Shown in pieces: positions 1 through 4,991 of a stretch of 7,326 bases of DNA. A program made the position numbers and the translations under genes. The notes below the pieces were generated by a model. That model saw only the letters and a list, made by a program, of their open reading frames with translations. It did no database searches and was not told where the DNA came from. Where the stretch lies: contig CAZBQE010000046.1 in NCBI GenBank assembly GCA_964494005.1, positions 1 to 7,326 on the forward strand. The letters run 5' to 3'. The stretch's first letter is position 1; each line of letters opens with the position of its first letter. The stretch is from CAJBLF01 sp964494005 (lineage in GTDB: Bacteria > Patescibacteriota > Gracilibacteria > Absconditabacterales > Absconditicoccaceae).

Positions 1-1604
1 GTTGCATCGTCTCATAAAGCGATTCATGTGATGTTATCTACAATATCTCCAAAAAGCGAATAGGTAGAAACCAGATAACTATCAGAGTTTCATGAAACTG
101 TTGCAAATGTTTCTGTAGCTATATTTGGTAATCACAAGAGTTCTCAGGTGATTTTGAGGATATTGGATCCTATATACATGTTTGAATTAAAATTGTTTCA
201 ATAGACCAAATCTGCTCAACTGTATATGATAGGAGCGGTTTGCCCAAAGATATTTTTACCATATGAATATTTGCTTGTTATTTTATTAAAATATGAACTT
301 GCTCATCGTATTTTTTGTCATTGTATAGTATCCCAATTATTTGACCAATTAAACAAAAAATAATCATTTTCATCGGAAGGATTGGTAAAATAATCAAACG
401 ATAAGACTCATGTAGTGGAGATATTTCAATCGGAGAACCCAAGTCCTGGATAATCTCAAGTATTGCCTGCAATAAATATTCAGCTTCATACTATATTTGT
501 ATCATTATCAAAGAGATCTATATTTCCAAAATAATAATTTTGCGTTCATTCTTCAGAAAAAATTCCTTGTTGGTTGTTGTATGATTGAATATTATTTACG
601 ATGTTTCCGCTAGTATAAGCATCAAATTCAACACCTACTGTAGTAGAATTGTAGACTTGGATGTTGTTGAGAATATTATTAGATCCAGAATCATAAATCC
701 GTATACCATATGATGAATTGTGTATTTGTACATTATTGACGATGTTATCATTATTGTATATCCATATTCAAACATTATTGTTGTATATGTGTGCATTGTT
801 TATGATGTTGTTTTTTCCTATGATGTTCAATCAATAGTTACTATTGTAAACATAAATATTCTCAATAAGACCATTATCGGCATCTGTCCAAAGACGTATT
901 CACTGTCCATTAGAATAATTAGATGCTATGACACTATTGTATATTCAAAAATATTGTCCTTGATCTATTCTAATTACATCAGAAAGTGCATTATATGCGT
1001 TGATGTTGTTGAAGCTAAAATTAGATGCAGACAATACATCAATACATTTATTATTTGTCTGATGAAAAGGTACAATCCCTCATCATGTGCCATTGATCGT
1101 CAAATTATCTAAGATAACATTATTGTTTTGTATAAAAATATTTGAATTAGTGAACTGATAAGTATACAGTGCTGTTCAAATATTATTGTTGCTTACAATA
1201 GCGCTACATGTTCATGCTCTAGTGACTGTATTAGCTATATACGTAGATCATGTTAGGACATAAATAGTGTTGTCAGAAAGGTATTCTGGCATTTCACCTG
1301 TATACATAACCGTCATCCCACTAGCTAAACACGTTCCAGAGGTGTATCCAGTCCGATGTTGGGTATATGCACTTCATTCATCTCCACTACCATAGAGTGC
1401 TTTGATAATATCGTCATCACTCGGATCATCACTCCAGAATGTAGCATCAATAAAATCACTATTATTTCGAGTTACTGTTCATCAAGAGAGGAGCCAGTTA
1501 GATGCTTCGGTTTTAGGTGTATATTCAATCGCAAAAAATAGCCCAAAAAACAAGAGAACTGCTCACAAAAGAATGGCGATTTGGTGATGAAGGTGTTTGA
1601 TCAT
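1..1604 (-). CDS. Right-handed beta-helix (NosD/PbH1-like) surface protein, UGA=Gly, C-terminus beyond window
   Basis: Reading UGA as glycine gives one open frame of 534 codons from the ATG at 1602-1604 through the left edge, with no TAA or TAG. Residues 9-27 are a hydrophobic segment after a short His/Lys-rich start, so the protein is probably exported or membrane-anchored. Residues about 155-350 are an Asn-rich ladder of roughly 22-residue rungs with the recurring pattern N-N-I-x-I-Y-N-x-x-x-G-I-x-I, typical of parallel beta-helix repeats (PbH1/NosD/CASH). UGA codons fall at rung turns where Gly is expected, for example 'NYGLNI', 'NVGIWIY' and 'GQGIRLW'. There are 28 UGA and 26 GGN glycine codons. 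Such folds often bind or cleave polysaccharides or act as surface adhesins. I see no diagnostic catalytic motif, so substrate and activity are unknown. The C-terminus is missing. Confidence 0.85.
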
Positions 1605-1641
1605 AATATCTATTAGTGTTTAAATGGTTTTCTTCCAATTA

Positions 1642-1670
1642 ATTATATTCAGAAGCGATTTTTTTCGCAA
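1642..1670 (-). promoter_or_regulatory. Candidate sigma70-type promoter for the beta-helix gene
   Basis: On the minus strand TTGCGA (1665-1670) is followed after 17 nt by a consensus TATAAT (1642-1647), about 38 nt before the ATG at 1604. A short inverted repeat, GCGA-A6-TCGC, overlaps the -35 box and could be an operator, but that is speculation. The region is AT-rich, so a chance match is possible. The exact -10 box and ideal spacing favour a real promoter. Confidence 0.5.
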
Positions 1671-1716
1671 ATATAGAAGAAAATTCACCCTAAATGAGTT
1701 GACAATTTTAATTAAA

Positions 1717-1746
1717 ACAAAAAAATACCAGGTTGCTCAGGTACCT
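1717..1746 (-). terminator. Possible weak terminator downstream of the GIY-YIG gene and tRNA-like copy
   Basis: On the minus strand AGGTACC (1740-1746) can pair with GGTATTT (1723-1729), giving 7 bp with two G-U pairs and a 10-nt loop, followed by further T residues. The two wobble pairs work only for a minus-strand transcript. This would end the transcript from the tRNA/GIY-YIG side before the beta-helix promoter. Confidence 0.35.
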
Positions 1747-1770
1747 TTCTTGTTATAATATAGTAAGGAT

Positions 1771-1841
1771 TGTTTAATATTTTTTTAGGATGGTCGGGAC
1801 CTCGCCACGGAGGACTCCGTGGTCCAACCCAGGACCATTAG
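1771..1841 (-). repeat. Degenerate copy of the 3' half of tRNA-Lys plus its downstream flank
   Basis: This segment matches 2136-2184, which is nucleotides 40-73 of the intact tRNA-Lys plus 15 nt of its downstream sequence, including the same run of seven T (on +). Differences are three substitutions, one extra C and a 21-nt insertion in the T-loop. The 5' half of the tRNA (D-arm, anticodon) is absent, so it cannot be a working tRNA. The copy starts immediately 3' of the anticodon-loop region and overlaps the last codon of the GIY-YIG gene, whose TAA is part of the repeat. The layout (full tRNA, small gene, 3'-half copy) is that of an attachment-site duplication. Decay of a tandem tRNA duplication is the alternative. 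Confidence 0.8.
1797..1825 (-). other. Hairpin insertion inside the T-loop of the tRNA-Lys remnant
   Basis: The 21 bases 1805-1825 are extra relative to the intact tRNA and sit inside the T-loop. They contain a perfect 8-bp inverted repeat, CCACGGAG-GA-CTCCGTGG (1805-1822). An outer GGACC (1797-1801) can also pair with GGTCC (1821-1825), around an inner ACGGAG/CTCCGT stem. It is the most GC-rich stretch of this otherwise AT-rich segment. The function is unknown. Confidence 0.75.
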
Positions 1842-2083
1842 TTTTTTATAAATGTGCTATGTTCTATTCGATGTTGTATATGTCCATCTCTCTTTATTAT
1901 TTTTTCTAATTTTTGTGCTTCCTCTTTTGTTTCTTTTTCAAAGTATCATAGTAAAATATATTCTTTCATTATTCTTGTTGTGGTGGTTCATCATCTTTTA
2001 TGTTCAGCTAGTCTTCTTTTAAGGTTGTTAGTATAACCTATACAATGTTTTGTCTTTCCTTGTAGGATATAAACAAAATACAT
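1838..2083 (-). CDS. GIY-YIG domain endonuclease, small single-domain type (UPF0213/YhbQ-like), UGA=Gly
   Basis: An 81-residue protein from the ATG at 2081-2083 to TAA at 1838-1840, with three UGA codons read as Gly (31, 32 and 46). The N-terminus 'MYFVYIL' is the GIY strand (V-Y-I, residues 4-6) and 'CIGYT' (14-18) is the YIG strand, with Cys replacing the usual Tyr. 'NNLKRRLAEH' (19-28) carries the conserved catalytic Arg, and 'EEAQKLEKIIKR' (54-65) matches the usual C-terminal helix. The length is normal for the single-domain family, whose members cut DNA and whose cellular roles are mostly unclear. It lies 3' of tRNA-Lys and is bounded by the tRNA and a 3'-half copy of it, which suggests a link to mobility. 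No Shine-Dalgarno sequence precedes the start. The family call is firm; an insertion-enzyme role is inference. Confidence 0.85.
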
Positions 2084-2100
2084 AGATAATTTAATATAAA

Positions 2101-2130
2101 ATAAAAAAATATCCATTACTAGATATTTTT
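2101..2130 (-). terminator. Rho-independent-type terminator after tRNA-Lys
   Basis: On the minus strand a 9-bp stem, AAAAATATC (2122-2130) with GATATTTTT (2105-2113), encloses an 8-nt loop and runs into more T residues. It lies 21 nt past the tRNA 3' end and 18 nt before the GIY-YIG start. The stem is AT-rich and so fairly weak, but the position fits the end of the ribosomal/tRNA transcript. Confidence 0.55.
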
Positions 2131-2135
2131 ATATT

Positions 2136-2184
2136 TGTTTAATCTTTTTTTAGGATGGCCGGGACTCGAACCCGGGACCATTAG
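2136..2184 (-). repeat. Parental copy of the tRNA 3'-half direct repeat (possible att site)
   Basis: This is the counterpart of 1771-1841, in the same orientation and offset by 365 bp. It covers tRNA nucleotides 40-73 plus 15 nt downstream. Identity extends beyond the tRNA end (TGTTTAAT-N-T7 on +), so the match is not simply due to shared tRNA structure. Confidence 0.75.
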
Positions 2185-2223
2185 CTTAAAAGGCTACTGC
2201 TCTACCACCTGAGCTACCACCCC
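2151..2223 (-). tRNA. tRNA-Lys (anticodon UUU)
   Basis: It folds as a standard 73-nt cloverleaf. The acceptor GGGGTGG pairs with CCATCCT (including G1-U72 and G4-U69 wobbles), the D-stem is GCTC/GAGC, and the anticodon loop is CTTTTAA with anticodon TTT at 2188-2190. The T-arm is CCGGG-TTCGAGT-CCCGG and the discriminator is A. The anticodon stem has four clean pairs and a mismatched outer pair (27-43). CCA is not encoded, so it must be added after transcription. The gene lies 64 nt after rpmB and could be co-transcribed with the ribosomal genes. A UGA-reading tRNA-Gly, needed by this organism, is not in the window. Confidence 0.95.
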
Positions 2224-2287
2224 ATAATGACGACGAAACGATTAATCGATGAAATGTTTAAGCGCTTGGTCGTTTTTAGTCGATAAA

Positions 2288-2476
2288 TTAAATAAATCCT
2301 TTCAGCTTCTTGTATACCTTTGAGCTTACTTTTACTTTGATTTTTGAACCGTCTTCAAGGGTAACCTTCTTGTTGATAAGATTTACTTTGAATGTTCTTT
2401 TGTTTGCTCTCATAGAGTGAGATCTTGTATTTCCGGATTTTGTTCATCTCCCGGTAAAATCACATATTCTTGGCAT
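2288..2476 (-). CDS. rpmB: 50S ribosomal protein L28 (bL28), UGA=Gly
   Basis: A 62-residue protein from the ATG at 2474-2476 to TAA. The N-terminal 'MPRICDFTGR-G-TKSGNTRSH' followed by 'SMRANKRTFKVNL' is the L28 signature, a C-x-x-T-G-[KR] start then an S-H-S/K-R-x-F-x-x-N-L block. The eleventh codon is UGA (2444-2446), within the 'GRGTKSGN' turn. Under the standard code the gene would stop after 10 residues. Length is typical for the family. The C-terminus is Lys-rich and ends 'KLKGFI'. It is the last protein gene before tRNA-Lys. Upstream there is only A-rich sequence and a tandem repeat, no Shine-Dalgarno. Confidence 0.93.
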
Positions 2477-2483
2477 TTTTCTT

Positions 2484-2504
2484 GAATGTAGAATGTAAAA
2501 TGTA
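2484..2504 (-). repeat. Leader tandem repeat before rpmB (3 x 7 bp)
   Basis: On + the units read GAATGTA, GAATGTA, AAATGTA. On the minus (coding) strand this is TACATT[T/C] repeated three times, ending 7 nt before the rpmB ATG. It belongs to the family of leader repeats before the other ribosomal genes. Confidence 0.6.
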
Positions 2505-2566
2505 GAGTTCAGAATGGAAACGTTGAAAATATTCTGCATCCTGAATTATAAATTCTGAATTGATTA

Positions 2567-3214
2567 TTATTCTTTTTTCTCTTCTTTATTTTCACTTTCT
2601 TTTTTTTCACCTTCAGCAGCTCCTTCAGCAGTTCCTTCAGTAGTCTCTGCTGGTGTTTCTTCTACTACATCTTCTGTCATCGTAAGAACAGTAACGAGTG
2701 CTTGTTCAGGGTCATCAAGAATTTCAACTTTATCAGAGATTTTCAAATCTTTGACGAAGATAGTATCATTTATATTTTCTATTGTAGAGATGTCGATAGA
2801 AATATCATGTGGCAAATCTTGAGGAAGTGCTTCGACTTCAATGAAATCTTTTACAAGCTGAACTTTTCCTTCTCCTAATTTTTCGATAGGAGATTCTCAT
2901 ACAAGTATTAATGGTATTTCTGTTTTAACCTTTTCATCAGCCTTGATAGCTAAGAAGTCTATATGTATCAAAACATCAGAAACAGGATCTAGTTGAATAT
3001 CTTGAATCAATACTAATTCTTTGATACCATCTCCTTCTAGTGTGATAGGTGTGGAGTATCCAGCTGCTTTGTATCTTTTGATTAGGTCGTTCTTTTTGCA
3101 CGCGATAGCGATAGGTGCTTCAAGATGTTTTCCATAGACGATACCAGGTACCAAATCTTCTTTTCTTAGTTCTTTGGCTTTTTTATCTGGACGTGCGATT
3201 ACCGTAAGTTTCAT
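2567..3214 (-). CDS. rplY: 50S ribosomal protein L25, CTC/TL5-type two-domain form, UGA=Gly
   Basis: A 215-residue protein from the ATG at 3212-3214. An ATG nine bases upstream would add only M-Y-I, and the L25 family start 'MKLTVIARPD' favours the inner one. The N-terminal 5S-rRNA-binding domain (about 1-95) includes 'KAKELRKEDLVPGIVYGK' and 'LDPVSDVLIHIDFLAI'. Codon 106 is UGA (2897-2899), giving 'IPLILVGESP', which matches the conserved 'P-L-x-x-x-G' entry to the C-terminal CTC domain. That domain then runs through 'LPQDLPHDISIDIS' to 'ALVTVLTM'. Residues after about 185 are a Glu/Lys/Ala-rich acidic tail typical of CTC-type L25. Only one UGA occurs among about 11 Gly codons. The protein binds 5S rRNA at the large-subunit central protuberance. 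Confidence 0.92.
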
Positions 3215-3222
3215 TATATACA

Positions 3223-3236
3223 ATGATAGATGATAA
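3223..3236 (-). repeat. Leader tandem repeat before rplY (2 x 7 bp)
   Basis: On + ATGATAG is followed by ATGATAA; on the coding strand TTATCAT-CTATCAT ends 8 nt before the rplY ATG. Only two units are present, so alone it would be unremarkable. Confidence 0.45.
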
Positions 3237-3317
3237 ATACATTGAGACAGAATGGATGGGATAGAGATAAATTTTTCTAATCCATCTAATCTATCTTTAT
3301 CAGCCTTGTTTTCTTAA

Positions 3318-3740
3318 TTATTTTCTTTTTTTCTTCCCTTTGTTTTCTTTTACTTTACCTGCTTCTTTGTTGAGTAAATCTATATCTCTTTTGTCAGCAG
3401 TGATTTTTGATTTGAATCTTGCTGCTTTTCCTACTTTATCTCTGATATAGTAGAGTTTAGCTCTTCTGACTTTGTATTCATCAAGCAAGATGATTTTGTC
3501 GAATTTATTGAAAGACAATGGATAGATCTTTTCTATGGTATTTCCTGCAACAGTTCATCTTACTGTAAAACTACCATCAGCATGATTAGGTTTTTTGACC
3601 TTGATGACAAGACATTTAAACCTTCGTATTCTATTGGTTTCTGTATCTTTTTCATGGATTTCGATATTCATACCAGCTTTGATGTCGATAATTTTCGCAT
3701 CATTCTTGTCATAAAAATGTTTGAGTCTTTCGATATTCAT
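3318..3740 (-). CDS. rplS: 50S ribosomal protein L19 (bL19), UGA=Gly
   Basis: A 140-residue protein from the ATG at 3738-3740 to TAA at 3318-3320. 'IKAGMNIEIHEKD' and 'RRFKCLVIKVKKP' correspond to the family's G-D-x-V-x-V...F-x-G-V-V-I strands. 'GSFTVR' followed by UGA at codon 62 (3555-3557) continues as 'TVAGNTIEKIYPL', matching the FTVR...G-V-E-R-x-F-P-L block. 'VRRAKLYYIRDKVGKAARFK' (near 90-110) is the near-invariant L19 signature. The extra C-terminal tail is very Lys-rich. L19 sits at the subunit interface of the 50S. A standard-code reading would split the gene into two fragments. Confidence 0.95.
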
Positions 3741-3764
3741 TTTTTTACATAAATATAAATTAAA

Positions 3765-3788
3765 TGATTAATTGATTAATTGATTGTA
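3765..3788 (-). repeat. Leader tandem repeat before rplS (3 x 8 bp)
   Basis: On + TGATTAAT, TGATTAAT and TGATTGTA follow head to tail; on the coding strand this is ATTAATCA-type units. The array ends 24 nt before the rplS ATG, further away than in the other leaders, and the core is AATCA rather than CATT. The rest of 3741-3867 is AT-rich, and I see no gene in it. Confidence 0.5.
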
Positions 3789-3867
3789 TATTGCGCATTA
3801 AGATTTTTTTTATTCGTACAATCCGAAATTCGTAAGTAGTTAATACATTAAATATCGTCAAAATGAC

Positions 3868-4011
3868 TTACTTCGCTTTTTTGTTCATAACTTTGGCTTT
3901 TCGTTTTTTTTGCTGCTCAAGATTTCTTCTCACATCCATAATTACTACTTTTTCTACTCTGAATAACGCTTTATTGAGCTTTTTTTTTGCGTTGGTTTTT
4001 AATCTTCACAT
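3868..4011 (-). CDS. Small basic protein, unknown; faint resemblance to ribosomal protein S21
   Basis: A 47-residue frame from the ATG at 4009-4011 to TAA at 3868-3870, invisible under the standard code because its second codon is UGA (Met-Gly). About a third of the residues are Lys or Arg, there is no Cys, and it is predicted helical. It lies between ribosomal genes and has the same kind of tandem leader repeat 5 nt before its ATG, which argues that it is real. The order 'NKALFRVEK...DVRRNLEQQKKRKAK' faintly recalls the S21 pattern 'EKALRRFKR...E-[LV]-R-R-R...KRK', but residues are missing and the match is too weak to name it. It is probably an RNA-binding or ribosome-associated protein. Confidence 0.6.
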
Positions 4012-4016
4012 ACTAG

Positions 4017-4040
4017 AATGTTGAAATGTTAAAATGTTGA
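4017..4040 (-). repeat. Leader tandem repeat before the 47-residue gene (3 x 8 bp)
   Basis: On + AATGTTGA, AATGTTAA, AATGTTGA are exactly head to tail; on the coding strand this is T[CT]AACATT three times, ending 5 nt before the ATG. It is the cleanest example of the leader-repeat family in the window. Confidence 0.7.
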
Positions 4041-4107
4041 ATGTATGACTTTGTTATTGTATGGACTATTGTAGTACTACAATAGTAGATAAGTCTTTCA
4101 TTAAATA

Positions 4108-4359
4108 CTATTTTTTGAGTCATTTTTTTTCTAATGCTTCATCAAGCATTTTTTGGGTGATACCCATTTTTTTGATTCTTGCATTAGCTTTTTCTCTGGT
4201 TTTCAAAATCCATTTGGTTTCTGTACCTGCTTTTTGCTCTTTCTTTACGAGATCAACATACCGTGCAATAGCTTTCTCTAGTTTTTTGCCTGATTTTTGA
4301 CTTGCCCGAGAAGGATTGTATAACATATGTTTATATTTTGCTCCACTCGTATTTCCCAT
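4108..4359 (-). CDS. Small basic protein, not recognised, in ribosomal gene cluster
   Basis: An 83-residue protein from the ATG at 4357-4359 to TAG at 4108-4110, with codon 80 UGA (4120-4122) read as Gly, giving the end 'EKKGLKK'. A standard-code reading would lose only the last four residues. The N-terminus 'MGNTSGAKYKHMLYNP' is Gly/Ser/aromatic; residues about 20-79 look helical, rich in Lys, Arg and Glu, with no membrane segment and no Cys. I recognise no family. Its place between rpsG and rplS suggests a ribosome-associated or RNA-binding role, but that is inferred from context only. A lineage-specific or highly diverged small ribosomal protein is possible. Confidence 0.7.
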
Positions 4360-4418
4360 TACTTTATAACTTATATAATAAAATTAAATGATTACTTGAT
4401 TGCGGATTGAAAATTTGT

Positions 4419-4437
4419 AATTACGAAATTCGTAATT
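4419..4437. repeat. 19-bp palindrome in the rpsG-downstream spacer
   Basis: AATTACGAA-A-TTCGTAATT is a perfect inverted repeat with one central base, placed between the rpsG stop and the next gene. The AATTACG word is the same one that recurs in the hairpin array at 5570-5740. It could form a small hairpin in RNA, but no T-tract follows directly on the minus strand, so I do not call it a terminator. Confidence 0.6.
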
Positions 4438-4460
4438 GTATAATTGGTAAATTGTTATGC

Positions 4461-4913
4461 TTAGTTAATGTATTTTGCCATATAAGCAAATGCTTTGTTT
4501 GCTTCAGCCATTTTATGGGTTTCTTCTTTTTTCTTGACTGCATACCCTTGATTGCCATAAGCAGCCAATATTTCTTCAGCAAGTTTTTTGTACATAGGTT
4601 TGCCTGTTTTGGACTTGGTTCCATCAAGTATCCATTTGAATGCGAAGAAGAGTTTCTTATCTTGTTTTACTTCCACAGGAACTTGATAAACAGATCCTCC
4701 CATTCTTTTGGATTTGATCATAAGACTAGGGGAAGCATTTTCTATTGCGGTTTCTACTACTATTGATGGATTCATATGTCCATTAGATTTAATTTCTTTG
4801 AGCATATCAGTGTAGATTTTTCTTGCTACGCTTTTTTTCCCATCTTTCATGATATAATTGATGATTTTTTCAATCTTGGAAGTAGCCATATTGCCGACAA
4901 CTAATTTTGACAT
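4461..4913 (-). CDS. rpsG: 30S ribosomal protein S7 (uS7)
   Basis: A 150-residue protein from the ATG at 4911-4913 to TAA. 'INYIMKDGKKSVARKIYTDML' (about 18-38), 'VYQVPVEVKQDKKLFFAFKWIL', 'LAEEILAAYGNQGYAVKKKEETHKMAEANKAFA' are the S7 core. S7 nucleates assembly of the 30S head and contacts mRNA at the exit channel. No UGA codon is used; all nine Gly codons are GGN. The start lacks the Arg-rich first ~10 residues ('M-P-R-R-R...') of typical S7, and an in-frame TAG lies four codons upstream, so no longer N-terminus is available. It follows rpsL by 78 nt. There is no Shine-Dalgarno; a tandem repeat ends 5 nt before the ATG. Confidence 0.97.
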   Translation of the reverse strand: MSKLVVGNMATSKIEKIINYIMKDGKKSVARKIYTDMLKEIKSNGHMNPSIVVETAIENASPSLMIKSKRMGGSVYQVPVEVKQDKKLFFAFKWILDGTKSKTGKPMYKKLAEEILAAYGNQGYAVKKKEETHKMAEANKAFAYMAKYIN

Positions 4914-4918
4914 ACTAT

Positions 4919-4942
4919 AATGCTAAAGTGTTAAAATGCTTG
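4919..4942 (-). repeat. Leader tandem repeat before rpsG (3 x 8 bp, imperfect)
   Basis: On + AATGCTAA, AGTGTTAA, AATGCTTG; on the coding strand CAAGCATT, TTAACACT, TTAGCATT, ending 5 nt before the rpsG ATG. The gap to the ATG (ATAGT) matches the last bases before rpsL and resembles the gap before the 47-residue gene (CTAGT). Confidence 0.55.
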
Positions 4943-4991
4943 GTTGTTTTATTAATATATTTGGCTTTAAGTTTTTCGCTTTTTTCTGGTA

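Noticed and set aside
720..1112. Open frame of 130 codons on the + strand
   Set aside because: It lies antisense to the beta-helix gene, consists mostly of Ile/Val/Tyr from the complement of Asn/Ile repeats, and has no recognisable domain. The minus-strand frame explains the region fully.
1771..1841. A second functional tRNA gene
   Set aside because: The D-arm and anticodon are absent, the T-loop contains a 21-nt insertion, and no acceptor 5' strand is present.
2224..2287. Regulatory element between rpmB and tRNA-Lys
   Set aside because: A short palindrome (CGATTAATCG) is present, but it is only 10 bp in AT-rich DNA and nothing else supports a function.
4061..4766. Plus-strand frames opposite the 83-residue gene and rpsG
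   Set aside because: They are Phe/Cys-rich translations of the complement of Lys-rich genes. rpsG on the minus strand is unambiguous, and the other frame also opposes a supported gene.
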